Source: Elephas maximus indicus | Taxonomy: Eukaryota > Chordata > Mammalia > Proboscidea > Elephantidae | DNA: 64,000 bases | NCBI RefSeq assembly: GCF_024166365.1 | Contig: NC_064827.1 | Location: 54,278,635 to 54,342,634 of the forward strand | Reading direction: 5' to 3' | Shown here: one piece after another, positions 35,311 through 47,661 of the stretch | Layout of the letters: each line of letters begins with the position of its first letter | Numbering within the stretch: the stretch's first letter is position 1 | The notes under the pieces: model-generated | Databases searched by the model: none | What the model was told of the DNA's origin: nothing | The model's input: the letters and a program-made list of their open reading frames with translations, nothing else | Translations under genes and position numbers: made by a program

Positions 35311-36035
35311 TGTATAAAATAATAATACCTACTGTCCAAAAAAGATTTATCCCAAGGGTACAAGAAAATTTTAACATTAGAAAATATGTTAATGTCATCT
35401 ACAGCAATACCAATTAAAAGAGAAAAAATGCCTATTTTAGTAAATGCAGAAAAGCATTTGATGAAACTCAACATGCATTCATTATTTAAGAAAAAATCTT
35501 AGCAAACTAGAGCAGAAGAGAATTTCTTTAACCTGATAAAGGGTACCTATCAAAAACCCATAGCAAATACAGTTAATGATAGAATATTAAACATATTTTA
35601 AAGCTCAAAGCAAGATAAAAATGTCTAGTTTTGCACCTTCTATTAACATTTAACTAGAGTTCAATTTTAAAAAGAATAATAAATAGGATATATGAGGATT
35701 AGAAAGGAAGAAATAAAATTTATCATTATGCTCAGGCAATACAGTTGTCTACATAGAGAATGAAGAAAAGTTCTAAACTAATTATTTGAATTAAAAATGG
35801 TTGCTGAATTAAAGATAAACATTCAAATGTCAATAGCATTCATTTTATCAATCAAAACTGGTTAAAAAGTGTATTCTAAAAGGAATCCCATTCACAAAAT
35901 CAACATAAATGTCAAGTGCCTCTGAATAAATCTAATAAAAAGAGCATAAGTAACTTATAATGAAAACAATAAATCTTTATTAAGGAACAGAAAAGAAAAC
36001 CTAAGTAAACAAGGAATTATATTTGTACATAACCC

Positions 36036-36152
36036 ATAACCCACTGTCGTCCAGTCAACTCCAACTCATAGCGACCCTATAGGACAGAGTAGAACTGTCC
36101 CATAGGGTTTCAAAGGAACTGAACACTTAACCACTGGACCGCCAGGGCCCCT
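36036..36152 (-). repeat. AfroSINE with internal deletion
   Basis: The tail half ('cactgtcgtccagtcaactc', 'ctataggacagagtagaact') joins directly to the head ('cacttaaccactggaccgcc') and lacks the B-box region. Confidence 0.85.
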
Positions 36153-37369
36153 ATCTATACACAGTTGGGAAATTTAAAAAACAAATATACTAATTATCCC
36201 TAATGTTCTTTCTAAATTAAATGTGATTCCTATCAAAACTCTAAGAGTAAGCTTTTTTCCCGTTTGCAAATTTTCACATTGATCCTAAAATTCACATAGA
36301 AGAGTAAAAGACCAAAAATGGTCAAGAAAATATTACAGAATGAGAAGATCATAATCACTATACCAGATATCAAGGCTGGTTATAAAATTATAGAAATTTA
36401 GATAATGTGGTATGGGGAAAGAAAAAAAAAAAAAGAATAAATAGAAGTGTTAAGCCCAGAAACAGTCCAGGCATATATGAGACTTTGATATATATATAAA
36501 TTTTTTTTTTTTAGAATTACAAATCAATACAGAATAGACTATCTGATAAATTGTGCTTGGTTACTAATTTTCCATACTGAAAAAAAGATAAAAATAGATT
36601 TCTACCTCATACTGTGCCCAACATAATTTTGAGATAGATTAAACTGCTAAATGTAAAAACAAAACTCTAAAACTTTTATAGGGAAATATGGAAGAATACC
36701 TTTGATAGCATATAGGTAAGGAAAAGCATTTGTTAAACAACCCAAAAAATAAATAAATAAGAGACTAGAATGACAAGTTTGTCCTCCTTAAAATTATAAA
36801 TTCTATATGGCAAAGTCACCATTAAGAAAATTTAAATATTAGACATAGATGGGAGTATTTAACTGTAATACACAGATACAACAAAGAATAGTATTCAAAA
36901 TATGATAAATTTTTTAAAATTAAGTCAAAAGAGAAATACAATCCAATGAATAAATGGCAGATAATTTAAGCATGTTGTATGATGAAAAGGAACCCCATTA
37001 CAAAGAAAAATACATAAAGATGATCAATTCACAAGTATTCAGAGAAATGAAATTTTTTTTAGCCAGACATTGAATACCCATAAAATAGTCAAATACCACA
37101 TGATGACATTGCAAGTATTGGTAAGTATGGGGAAAAACAAAAAAACCTAATTCACTGCTAGTGAGAGTAGAAATTCATATATCGAAGAGTAAATTAGCAA
37201 GATCAGGTGAGGTTTACCCCATAATTCCACTTACAGGTATGTGTCAAAAGAAATATGTACAAAGTTATTCACTGAAGCACTATTTATAACAGAAAAAAAA
37301 ATCTGAAAACAACTTGAAAATTAATAGGAGTAAATTGGTTTTAGTAGAGTCATACCTTGGGCTCAGCGA

Positions 37370-37500
37370 TTAAAATGAATGAGCTTGCTCTAAACTAGTT
37401 ACTTTGTCACCCACAGCAAAACACTTAACCTCTTAAACTATTTTGTTTTGTAAATCTGCAAAATGGAAATATAACTTCACAGGTCAATTGAAGCTATGTA
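37370..37500 (+). repeat. MIR-like fragment
   Basis: 'cttgctctaaactagttact', 'aaacacttaacctcttaaac' and 'gtaaatctgcaaaatggaaa' recall MIR. Weak. Confidence 0.4.
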
Positions 37501-37842
37501 GAAGAGGATGAAGAAACAGCTGGATTATGTCACCACCTAGTGGCCTCAGCACATAATAAAAAAATAATTCCTTCAGCACTTGGCGTCGACTCTATGAAAC
37601 AGGTTTGTTTTTGTTTGTTTTTTTGTTTGTTTCAGCAATGTTTGCAAAGGCCTCCTTAAAGTGCCTACACAGGGACGCACCCACAACTGACAAACATACA
37701 GACTCTATATGCAGTCACTGCCTCCTCCTCCCACCAACACACACCCTGTTGTGACATAATTGAATCCACCTTTCCTGCTTCTGCAGATTTACATGAACCT
37801 AATTTTAAATTTTTTTTTTTTTTTTTTTTTTAACCTGTGACT
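37501..37842. other. Unassigned stretch with T runs
   Basis: Contains 'gtttgtttttttgtttgttt' near 37610 and about 24 T at 37808-37831. No gene seen. Confidence 0.45.
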
Positions 37843-38007
37843 GGAAACCCTGGTGGTGTAGCAGCTATGGCTGCTAACCAAAAGGTCAGCAGTTTGAATC
37901 TACCAGGCACTCCTTGGAGACTCTGCAGGGCAGTTCTACTCTGTCCTACAGAGTTGCCGTGAGTCAGAATCCACTCCACAGCAATGGGTTTCGTTTGGTT
38001 TGGTTTT
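37843..38007 (+). repeat. AfroSINE
   Basis: 'ggaaaccctggtggtgtagc' to 'cagcaatgggtttcgtttgg'. Confidence 0.93.
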
Positions 38008-38215
38008 AACCTGTGACTAAGAAAGGTTAGGAAAAAGACCTTACAATCTACTTCTGAGTATCAGCCAGTGAAAGCCATGTGTATCACAAAGGTCCCATCT
38101 ATAACTGATCGTGGGGATGGCACAGGACTGGGCAATGTTTCTTTCCCTTGTGGTCACCATGAGTTGGGGCTGACTCAACAGCAGCTAACAAGGGCAATAA
38201 CAACCTATGATAACC
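38008..38215 (+). mobile_element. Internally deleted RTE derivative, copy 1
   Basis: RTE 5' sequence ('agaccttacaatctacttct', compare 20036-20056) joins near 38085 directly to RTE 3' sequence ('gggatggcacaggactgggc' to 'cagcagctaacaagggcaat'). The whole ORF is absent. Confidence 0.7.
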
Positions 38216-38636
38216 ACCACTCACCTGACATTTTCCCGTTCTGTGTTGTTTTGCATGTTTTTATGATGCCACAAGCTTTTTTTATGATGCCACAGGCTGT
38301 ATCACTGGTATTCCAAATACCAGCTGGGTCACCCATGATGGACAGGTTTCAATGGAGCTTTCAGACTAAGACAGTCTAAGAAGAAAGGCCTGGACAACTA
38401 TTTCTGAAAATTAGCCAATGAAAACCCTATAGATGGCAACAGAATATTACCTGATATAGCATGGTAAGATAAGCACCCTAGATTGAAAGGCACTCAAAAT
38501 ATAAAGGAGCTACAACAATGGGCTCGAGCATACCAGAGATCCTGAAAATGGCAGCGGACCAGGTAATGTTTTCTTCTGCTGTACATGGGGTCGCCATGAG
38601 TTGGAGCCAACTCAATGGCAACTAACAACTAGCTAA
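38216..38636 (+). mobile_element. Internally deleted RTE derivative, copy 2
   Basis: A longer 5' part (38260-38503, including 'aaataccagctgggtcaccc' and 'aaaggcactcaaaatataaa') is fused near 38505 to the RTE 3' end ('gctacaacaatgggctcgag' to 'caatggcaactaacaact'). About 2.7 kb of ORF is missing. The element follows copy 1 without a gap. Confidence 0.75.
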
Positions 38637-39417
38637 AGCCAAGTATAAACATCTTCAAGCAGACTGCTTCCTATGTCCACTTCATATAATTTCTACCACC
38701 TGTCAAATGATACCTGTTATCATGTGAGGCTGAAAGAACGCTGAACGGTCCACATTGGCAATAATTAAAAAATTGGGCCATACTAAGAAAAAAGGAACCT
38801 CATATACTTCTAATGAGGATACAAATATGGAAAATTAGTAAAGACAAATATATGTCCCAAAATTACACCAAAAAAGAAATAAACTTTAAAAATAAACAAA
38901 AAATAAAAATTATCTGAAAGATGAATATATATATATATGTATATAGCCCATTACCCAGCAATTCCACTCTTAGAGCACTCTAGAGCAGTAGCTCTTAACC
39001 TGTGATACAGACCACCTCTCCCCCACCCCTCGCCACACCCCCAAAGAATGTCTATGGATAGAATTCAAGGGAACTGACGACTTGGATGGGGAAAAAAATG
39101 CATCTTTATTTTGACTAACCTCCAATTGAAATTTAGTATTTCCTTCACCCAGACAGTTCTACGTATGAATTCTACCAAACTGTCAATGAACATATAGTAC
39201 TCATGTTACTTAAGATATTGAGCAAAAAAGCAGAGAAACATGTCCAATTTATTTTTATAGCTTAACCAGATAAAGACAGTATGAAAATAAAGCTTTTTGG
39301 CTTATTTTACTTTTAACATAGATGTGGAAATATGAAATAGAATATTAATACTCTACGAAATAGAACTTCGTAGTAATGGCAACATTCAAAACGACCCTCT
39401 TGTAGGTGACAACTGAT
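38637..39417. other. Intergenic; possible old repeat at 38975-39140
   Basis: 'gcagtagctcttaacctgtg' with 'aaaaatgcatctttattttg' resembles a widespread ancient mammalian repeat that I cannot name. A short TA repeat lies at 38924-38944. No gene. Confidence 0.4.
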
Positions 39418-40475
39418 GATAACGAGCTTCTACATTTTCTCAACAAATGTAGTCGGTTTGATTCCTGTGTTTTCCATCTGGTGAGGTCCACATGTATAGT
39501 CACTTTTATATTGTTGGAAAAGGGGATGTATTTGCAATGAAGAAGTCATTGATCTCGCAAAATTCTATGATATGATCTTCATAGCCATATTTATTATGAA
39601 GGACATATTTTCCAACTACTGATCCTTCTTCCGACTTCCTACTTACACATTCCAATCACCAATAATTATCAATGCATCTTGATTGCACGTTTGATCAAAG
39701 TCAGACTGCAGAAGCTGATAAAAATCTTCATTTTCCTGATCCTTGGCATTAGTGGTTGGTTTGTAAATTTGAATAATAATCGTATTGACTAGTCTTCCTT
39801 GTAGGCTTATAGATATTTTCCTATCACCGACAGCACTGTACTTCAGGATAGATGTTGAAATGTTCTTTTTGAGAATGAATGTGATACCATTCTTCTTCAA
39901 TTTGTCATTCCTGACATAGTAGACCATATGATTGTGTAATTCAAAATGGCCAATACCAGTCCATTTCAGCTCATTAATGCCTAGAATATCAACGCTTATG
40001 CATTTCATTTCATTTTTGATGACTTCCAATTTTCCTAGATTCATACTTCCTGTATTCCATGTTCCTATTATTAATGTGTGTTTGCAACTTTCTTCTCATT
40101 TTGAGTCTTGCCACATCAGTATATGAAGCCCTGAAAGCTCTACTCCATCCATGTCATTAAGGGCGATTCTCCTTTGAGGAATCAGCTCTTCTCTAGTCAT
40201 ATTTTGAGTGCCTTCCAACCTGAGGGGCTCATCTTTTGACACTATGTCAGAAAGTATTCTGCTGCTTTTCATAAGGTTTTTGCTGGCCAATTTTTTCAAA
40301 AAAAAAGAAAGTAGGCTGCCAGATCCTTCTTCCTAGTCTTAGTCTGGAAGCTCTGCTGAAACCTGTCCACCATGGGTGACCTCGCTCATTTTTGATATAC
40401 TCATGGCATAGCTTCCAGAATTACAGCAATACTCAAGCCTCCACAGTATGACAAACTGACAGACACATGGTAGAT
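39418..40475 (-). mobile_element. RTE 5' portion lacking the 3' half
   Basis: Covers the RTE start ('gtctgtcagtttgtcatact', right edge) through the endonuclease. A 133-codon open stretch (40044-39643) has MNLGKLEVIKNEMK, INELKWTGIGHFE and IIIGDWNV, so the catalytic Asp is kept here. Sequence ends abruptly near the linker. A missing 3' end is unusual, because RTE copies normally lose the 5' side; deletion after insertion is likely. Confidence 0.85.
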
Positions 40476-40479
40476 ACTG

Positions 40480-40625
40480 AAGGTAGATATAATATCTCAG
40501 TTTTATAGAAGACAAAACTGAAGCTTAGGGATGAAAAATGACACTCCCAAATTTGCAAAGTTACTAAGTGATAAAAACAAGATTCAAATTTAGGTTTCTC
40601 TGACTTAAATTTATATCCTTTACCC
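40480..40625 (-). repeat. MIR-like SINE
   Basis: 'cagttttatagaagacaaaa', 'ctgaagcttagggatgaaaa' and 'caagattcaaatttaggttt' correspond to the reverse MIR consensus. Diverged. Confidence 0.5.
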
Positions 40626-40999
40626 TTCCACAAGTAAAACTTGGGGCCATCTGTAACCTCTCCCCTTCCTCATTGCCTCACCTTCACGTTTAGTTTATGA
40701 CCTCATTGACACTCACCTGGACTATTTCAATAGTCTCACAATTGGTCAGCTTGTCCATTGAGGGCCCTCTCCATGTGTTAGTCAGAATGCTTCAGTCAAA
40801 AGTTCAAACAACTCAGTCTATACTGACTCATGTAACCAAAACTTTCAAAGATTAAAAAAAGAATGGCTGCATTCAGTGGTTCGAATAATGTAATCAAGGT
40901 TAAGCCTTTTTCTCTCCCCATGTCTCACCTCCGCCTTCCTTTTTGTTGGCTTTCTAATTAGGCCTGTCACATATTTGTATCTAAAAATATGAATAGAAT
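40626..40999. other. Unassigned stretch before unit B
   Basis: No gene seen. 40660-40760 may be another scrap of L2-type LINE. Confidence 0.4.
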
Positions 41000-42629
41000 T
41001 GAAGTAATGGAAATAATGGAACACGTGTCATATAATTGAAGTGCAATTGATTGTTCCTTATTGTCAACTGTGTCTCATCACCTTGTTTGCTACAGATGAG
41101 CTAGTCTCCTCATTGGATGTTCTCCTAAGGCCTGTTTAACTCTGTCAGTGCTAAGAGAATATAAATGTGGAGGGAGTTAAAATACCAAGACCTAGAGGTA
41201 GAACAGCAGAGTCAGGGATCAGAAAGCTGACACAGGCTAAGCAGACTTAAGGAAGGCAATTGGGAAGCAACGGCAGGAGTGTGCCGAGTGTTACCTTGAA
41301 GCTGGGAAACCAGTTTTGGTTATCACACGCTTATACCTGCCTCATCACCAAGGAAAAATGTACATCACACTCATTTTCCATTCTACAAAAAGGGCATATG
41401 AGAACACCAGACAATAGGAATTGGTCTTTATTCACAAGGAATAGAGAGTGAAGAGAGTCGCTAATCCTTGACTTCCCACATTTCCAACAGGAAACAGTTT
41501 CACTTCCACTTGTTACATGTGTTTTTTTTGTTTTTGTTTGGTTGTTTTGTTTTTCTGTTTTCCATTTTTAAATAGTGTGACATCCTTGAATTGTCTAATA
41601 AAATAGCATGAGAAACTACACACAATATATTGTTAATTTTTAAAAAGCAGGTAATAAATCAAGAAATGCAGTGTGCTTTCAAGTGGGTGTATATAGTATA
41701 TTCAGAGAAATATTAATAGTTATATCTACAATTACGAATGACAGTTATTCCCTCCTTTGAGTTTTTCTCAATTTCTGAAATTTTCTATAATGAGTAGGAA
41801 TTACTTGTATAATCAAGGAAAAAATAATTCAAAAAAGAAAGGAAAAATACTGTTTAACAAATAAAATTAGGTATTTGAAACATTACCACTAAAGCTTCCA
41901 AAAATTACTACCTTCTGCATTATTTAAAAATTCAACTTTAATTCTGGGATTATAGAGCCTCTTAGAAGAAAACAAAGGAGGATTTAAATTGGCTGCCAGA
42001 GCCACTGGGACGTCCTCTAGAAATTTTTAGGGCCCAGAGGTTAGAGTACACCTATCTGTCAAATTGATTTACTATTGATAAAAATTTATGACATGAATGT
42101 CTATTGGGGTTGAAAGCTTTATTTTGGGTCTGTCCCGCTTACCACGACTAACAGTTATCTGGGATTGTGGTATACTTTGAGTGTGGAACTGTGGGATAGT
42201 TGACAGTATGGCTATCGCTGAAAGAAAAGAAAACTAAGAACTCAAATGGTTGAGAAGAAGCAGCTGCAACAACTTCAGGATATGGACTCAAGAAGTCAGT
42301 GAAACACTGATGAAAAGGAACACAGAATGTTTTCCTTGTTTTGAAAACTCATGTCCCAGTATGCCATGTTATCTATTGTAAGTGGAGAAGCTGAAGATCC
42401 TATACTAATGACTGAATAGGAAGCATGAGGGCAAAGTTGGGAAGAGAAATTCTCAGGAAAGAAAAGGTAAATGGGAACTGGGAATTATGAATATTTTATT
42501 TGAAAAGTCTGAATAAAACAGTGAGACAGTATGGAATTACTGTGTGAAGGAAATGTCCTGGATCTTTATGAATATTGTTTAAAATAATTTACTCTTCTTA
42601 TCATGGACAGTGAAAGAATGTCAGCCTAG

Positions 42630-42770
42630 GGGTTTACATTTTACATAAGATGCATCATGCTCAGAGAGGTTAAAAGTCTTGCCCTAGGTTTGTACAACTA
42701 ATCTGCCACACAGCCAAGACTGAACTCTAGGTCCTATGACTCTAAGTGGTCTTCACTAAGACATAGCACT
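42630..42770 (-). repeat. MIR SINE in unit B
   Basis: Counterpart of 4725-4915 and 55065-55300: 'atgctcagagaggttaaaag', 'cttgccctaggtttgtacaa', 'actctaggtcctatgactct'. Confidence 0.6.
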
Positions 42771-43640
42771 TCTCATAACTTTAGCAGCAGCCAAAGGGGA
42801 CAAAGGAGTAAGAGGACTAGGGCACAGTAGGCTTTCAGAGACACACACAAAGCTACTGAACTCTAGAGATAGAACATGCAGGAGATGTGCTGGGCAAATC
42901 AAACCCAGCAGTGAGCCTATTGTCCAGGTTGAAGCCCCCAGCCACAGAGAAGTATTCTTGGTTTCCACACAGAAATGTGAGTGAGAAAATCCAGCATAAT
43001 TCTCAAACCCGTGTAAGAAAAGAAGATTTTGCTCTAACTTGAGCACTACTGCTCATTATTAGCTCCTTTAGGACTTTCAGGGGCTCATTTATTTAGACAA
43101 GAACTAGAGATCAATCTTCCACCAGGGATGACTGATAATTGTGAAGAATAAAGTTGTTTTATAAACATTAGGGGCAACTAGCTGAAGCAGGAGATAAGAT
43201 GTAATGCTTAGTGCAGTTGAATTCTTTCTGAGGTGAGTGGAGCATAGTCTGTTTCAAGATGTTCCCTGGGTTAAAATCAGTGAATCTAGGTGAGTACATG
43301 TGATTTGCAAACTACTACCCTCTCCTGTTGGTAAAAATGGGGAGAAGAGGAGGGAGTGTTTCATGGTACAATGACTTCAGGCAGAGTTTGTTTTCCTTCT
43401 GTAGGTGATGCCCAGTCAAGAGCATCAATCTTAGGACTAACTCTTTGGAGAGAGATGACCAAAAAACAGAAAGCCAGGAAACTGAAACTTCACTTCTTTT
43501 TTGGCAGACATAAAGGAGCAGGGTAACAATAATCACTGCTCTTTCCCCACCCGTACTCTCATCATAGGGTATTGCCATTGACTTTCTTTTTAAAGTGTGA
43601 TACAGTTGGATGATTTATAGTGCATTCTATCTATACTGCC

Positions 43641-43761
43641 AAACACCAGCGGCTCCGTGGAAGAAAGATGTGGCGGTCTGCTTCCATAAAAATTTACAGC
43701 CCTGAAAACCCTAGGGGGTCGCTATCAGTCAGAATTGACTCAAAGGCAGTGGGTTTGGTTT
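43641..43761 (+). repeat. AfroSINE fragment
   Basis: 'gatgtggcggtctgcttcca' to 'ggcagtgggtttggttttt', a long-form SINE lacking its head. Confidence 0.85.
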
Positions 43762-43770
43762 TTTGGTATC

Positions 43771-43923
43771 TAAACCCTGGTGTCATAGTGGTTAAGAGCT
43801 ATGACTGCTAACCAAATGGTCGACAGTTTGAATCCACCAGGTGCTCCTTGGAAACCCTATGAGCCAGTTCTACTCTGTCCAATAGGGTCTCTATGAGTTG
43901 GAATCAACTCAATGGCAATGGGT
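43771..43923 (+). repeat. AfroSINE
   Basis: 'taaaccctggtgtcatagtg' to 'ctcaatggcaatgggtaatc', directly behind the previous SINE. Found only in unit B. Confidence 0.93.
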
Positions 43924-44074
43924 AATCGTACACTGCCAGTCTGGGCCACAATCTAAGTGGTGAGCTCTATAATCCTTTTGCAAGAATTGAGACGCAATGT
44001 GTTTGCTCCAGGTGGATATATTTGTGAGGCTGATTGCTCGAAATAAGAACATTAAATGGCATTACACAAAAAAA

Positions 44075-44274
44075 TAACTCTCTTCCTGCTGAGTCGTTTC
44101 TGACTCATAGAGACCCTATGGACAGATTAGAACTCCCCCATAGTGTTTCCAAAGCTGTAAATCTTTATGGAAGCAGACTGCCACTTCTTTCTCCCACCAA
44201 GCAGCTGGTGGGTTCAAATTGCCAACCTTTTGATTAGCAGCCAAGCGCTTTAACCACTGCACCACCAGGGCTCC
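44075..44274 (-). repeat. AfroSINE, long form
   Basis: 'ctgctgagtcgtttctgact', 'atctttatggaagcagactg' and 'actgcaccaccagggctcc'. Found only in unit B. Confidence 0.93.
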
Positions 44275-44534
44275 TTTTTTCAGCCACAGAGATACAAAAT
44301 TATGGTCATTAATATTGCTACAAAACTTCTTTTTTTTAATGAAGAATATCATGAGCATTTTCCTTTGTTCTTTACTCTTCTCCAAGATTACAATTTTCAT
44401 TGGTTGTATAACATATGAGAATGTGTCTTCTCACATGGATAACATGACCTACTATCACAAATCAGAATTCCAGCATCCTAGAGGGAAAAAAATTGTTGCA
44501 ACTGTTTAAATCATGACTGAACTCAAAACGTGAT

Positions 44535-45050
44535 AATACATGCAACACCATTTTGTAATCCTATTTAGTAATTGGATCTTTCAGAGGAAAATATTAATAA
44601 TAAAAATAATAACACTAACAGCGACCTTTGACTGACTTTTAGCTAAATACTTCCAGAGCTTCACCATTTTGAATTATGCTGCCCAGTGATTTGAGGGAGA
44701 TAATCCTTATCACCATAATGATATATCCTTCCATACTTGGATTACTAAGAAGTTTTACCAAGAATGAATATTGTATCCTATCAAATACTTTTAGGTGTCT
44801 TATTAGATGGCCATGTGTTTTATCTTGTTTGCCTATTTGTTTAGTATATTATATTGATAGATTTTCAAATATTAATTTAAAATTTCAATAAAGTAGATCA
44901 CTTTAATATTCAGTTTGGATATATTTTATATGTGATATTTATGTATATATTCATAAATGAGATTGATCCATTGTTTTAGTCTATCTTTCACAGTTTGGGA
45001 TAACAAGGTTGTTTTAGCTTGTTAAGATGGTTTGCAAAGTTTCCCATAAG
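44535..45050 (-). mobile_element. Old L1 ORF2 scrap shared by units B and C
   Basis: 'gaatattgtatcctatcaaa', 'tattagatggccatgtgttt' and 'tttattttgtttgccta'-like text read in reverse as an L1 ORF2 segment. The unit C copy is 57310-57780. Unit A lacks it at about 6545. Confidence 0.55.
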
Positions 45051-46464
45051 ATTCTCATTATTTGTTTCTTGAAAGCACAGAAGCTATTTGTTTTTTGAAA
45101 GTATAAAGTAACTACTATAAGTATTCTGCATCCAGCATCCATTTTGAGAGTTGAGTCCTCACAGTGGGATACCTATCACCTACTACATCATATGCCATAT
45201 TACACATTGAATAAATGAAGGATGTTACGAGAGAAGTAAGCACAGGATTCTGTGACAATGCATAGGAGAGGCATCCTACTCAGACCAGGAGGCGAGAAAG
45301 TAATCTTAGAAAAGGTAGTATCTAAATTGGGAGGGGCCCTTCCAGCTTAAGAAAACAGCAAGAATAAATGGATAATAAAAAATCATAGTGTTACGGGGAG
45401 ACTAGAGAGAATACAGCATAGCCATTGCAGAGCACAGGGGGTGTCAATAATAGTGGGATCTAGTGAAGCCAGTGTGATTAGAGAGGGGGCTGCGGGCTTT
45501 TCTTGATGCTATGTGGCACAGCAAGCATATCATCTGTCCTATAACTTCTCACTTGACACCATCAGGAAAGTAAACTGAAGAGGTTAAGATAGGCTTTCGT
45601 GACACGTTGACGCGGTGTTTTTAGTGAAGTTATTGATCACGCTCTCCCAACTTGCTCTAAAATCTGCAGGAATGTCCTCCCTCATCTGAGACTTTTTCTG
45701 AGCATAGAGAATGAACCATTCCTCCTTCATCTTTTTCTCATCTGTATCACAGCCCCCAAGAATGCTAAGTGCTAAGTTTAGTGTTCTTTCTGTAATTATA
45801 AAAATTGGCTCCTTTTCCTATCCTTTTCCTCCTCTTTCTTTTACTTCAGAACAGCTGAATTACTCAAATTAATTGAAATTATTCAAACTAATTGAAAATA
45901 CTGCCTTAACTCATTCCTTTCTGGAAACATGTCCATTACATGCCAGTGTGAATACAGACAGGAAAGGAGATGCAGAAGGAAAAAAGTATTTTCCAATATA
46001 CTAAGCTATTGGAACCATTATCTATTTTTAAAGCTCCCCCCAAATCACTGTCTAGGTGATACCCCCTAAGAAGTGAAAGGCTAAGAAAGGGAATGGAGGG
46101 GAAAAGAATCTTGTCCTTTCCCTTATAGGGAGCTAAGAGGGCTGCTTCTATGACCAGGCAAAAAGTACCTTCCACATCCTGTCTTCAAGCTCCTTGGATA
46201 CAAAAAGGCCAAAGAAAATGTGTGGTTTTGGGGTGAGGATAAGATCATCAAGAAATATTCTCATTCTTCAGCCAGAGCCCAGTAAATACAAGTTACCACA
46301 GCAACAGCCTAACAAAGTATAAGATCCAGTCCTTTATATAATGGTCCTACAATCTTGCTTGGGCATCTTAAGAAAATAAACATGAAACAACTGGAACACA
46401 ACTGTGTTTTTAATGATGTAGTACTAATGTTATAAGTAGGAGGAGCTTCTCAGTTTGAAAGATC

Positions 46465-46835
46465 AGTTGGGATGGCTTCCATCTGGAGAGCTTGCTCTCT
46501 CCCTCTTGCTCTCTCTCTTTCTATTTCCTTCCTCACCTTTGAAACTTAGCCATCACATTGTGAGGAAACTGTGTATAGAAGTTCCAGTCATATCCGTAGC
46601 TAAGGTCCCAGCTAACAGCAAGCATTCCACCGTCAGACATATAAGTGAATCAGCACCCAGATGATTCCAACTTCCAAACTTCAAGCTGCACCAGCTGACA
46701 CCAAGTACAGAGAAAACAAACTGTCTCCACCAAGCCCAGCAGAAAATGCAAGGTTAATACAAAATATAATGTTTTAATTGTTTTAAGTGACTAAGTTTTT
46801 AGACACTTTCTTACATAGAAATATACAACCAGAAC
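46465..46835 (+). mobile_element. Fossil MaLR (MLT1-type) LTR fragment
   Basis: 'ctcacctttgaaacttagcc', 'gtgaatcagcacccagatga', 'caagctgcaccagctgacac' and 'gttttaagtgactaagtttt' follow the order of an MLT1 LTR. Only part of one LTR is present. Very old. It marks the end of unit B. Confidence 0.6.
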
Positions 46836-46844
46836 AACACTCTT

Positions 46845-47620
46845 CAGAGAAAAATAACAAAATCCAGAGTTTCTACAATGTAACATTCACAATGTTCAAA
46901 ATATAATACAAAATTATTAGCCCCACTCAAGCAAAAAGGTGATCAATGAAGACGGACTCAGAGATAACCAAAATAGAATTAGCAGACAAGAATTTTCCAG
47001 TAGATATAACTATGCTCATGAAGGCTTTTTTTTAAAAAAAGATAATCATAATAACATGAAAGGGACTGGACAGTGGGTAGGAGAGAGATGCTGATGAAGA
47101 GTGAGCTAATTATAGCAGGTGGACACTTGAGAGTGTGTTGGCATCTCCTGTCTGGAGGGGGGATGGGAGGATAGAGAGAGTTGGAAGGTGGCAAAATTGT
47201 CACGAAAGGAAAGACTGGAAGGGCTGACTCATTAGAGGGAGAGCAAGTGGGAGTACAGAGTAAGGTGTATATAAATTTATATGTGACAGTCTGACTTGAT
47301 TTGTAAACGTTCACTTGAAGCTCAATAAAAGTTAATAAAATAAATAAATAAATAAAAGTAATCATAATAAACAAATAGAAAATCTCAACGGAGAAAGGTA
47401 AACTATTAAAAAGACTCAACTGAAAAGTATAAAAAAAATTATAGAACTGAAAAATATAATATTTAATTTTTAAAAATTACTGAAGTGCTTAACAACAGAC
47501 TGAAGATGGCATAAGAATCAGTGAACTGAAAATAGATCAGTATAAATTAACCAATCTAAAAAAGAGAGGAATAAAAGAATTCACAATCTGTTTACTGTCA
47601 GAATGCAGAGTGATAGAATT
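46845..47620 (+). mobile_element. Old L1/HAL1 ORF1-region remnant
   Basis: 'gaattagcagacaagaattt', 'atataactatgctcatgaag', then after a younger insertion 'agaaaatctcaacggagaaa', 'attatagaactgaaaaatat' and 'gaagatggcataagaatcag'. These are typical of L1/HAL1 ORF1. Diverged and noncoding. Confidence 0.6.
47043..47370 (+). mobile_element. L1 3' end with 12-bp target duplication
   Basis: The 304-bp insert (47055-47358) ends 'cacttgaagctcaataaaag' plus a TAAA-rich tail. 'taatcataataa' flanks it at 47043-47054 and 47359-47370. It belongs to a different L1 subfamily from the ends at 29500 and 33000. Confidence 0.9.
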
Positions 47621-47635
47621 GCTCATACAACAACT

Positions 47636-47661
47636 CCCCCCCCCCCCCCACACACACACAC
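47636..47661. repeat. Poly-C / (CA)n microsatellite
   Basis: About 13 C followed by a CA repeat. Prone to length change and sequencing error. Confidence 0.9.

Larger units (their letters stand above)
33100..37330 (+). mobile_element. Very old L1/HAL1-type LINE, heavily decayed
   Basis: Landmarks occur in L1 order: an ORF1 end ('aaaggccttttcagacaaag', near 33240), endonuclease-region text ('caccaaccaaaagaaagcta', near 33960), 'ctttgggccacaaagcaact' (34540), 'gatgaaactcaacatgcatt' (35460), 'acagaatagactatctgata'-like text (36530) and an ORF2 end ('tattcactgaagcactattt', 37270). Every frame is broken, and four AfroSINEs and a tRNA-like sequence have landed in it. It could be two adjacent old L1 copies rather than one. 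Confidence 0.65.
41000..46465 (+). repeat. Duplication unit B (no receptor)
   Basis: Its start (41000-41490) aligns to unit C at 50905-51440. 41491-44530 aligns to A 3733-6545 and C 53727-57300, and 45765-46465 aligns to A 6545-7145. Homology stops at a MaLR LTR (46465), just before the part that carries the receptor in A and C. 44535-45050 holds an old L1 ORF2 scrap shared with C (57310-57780) but not with A. No OR-like sequence exists between here and unit C. Confidence 0.8.

Noticed and set aside
41000-46465. A third receptor gene in unit B
   Set aside because: I looked for OR motifs ([19 protein letters not shown]) on both strands through 41000-50900 and found none. The unit ends before that part.
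46979-47419. 146-codon minus-strand frame rich in hydrophobic residues
   Set aside because: It is the antisense of an L1 end and an old ORF1 remnant, and the (TAAA)n tail produces its repeated residues.
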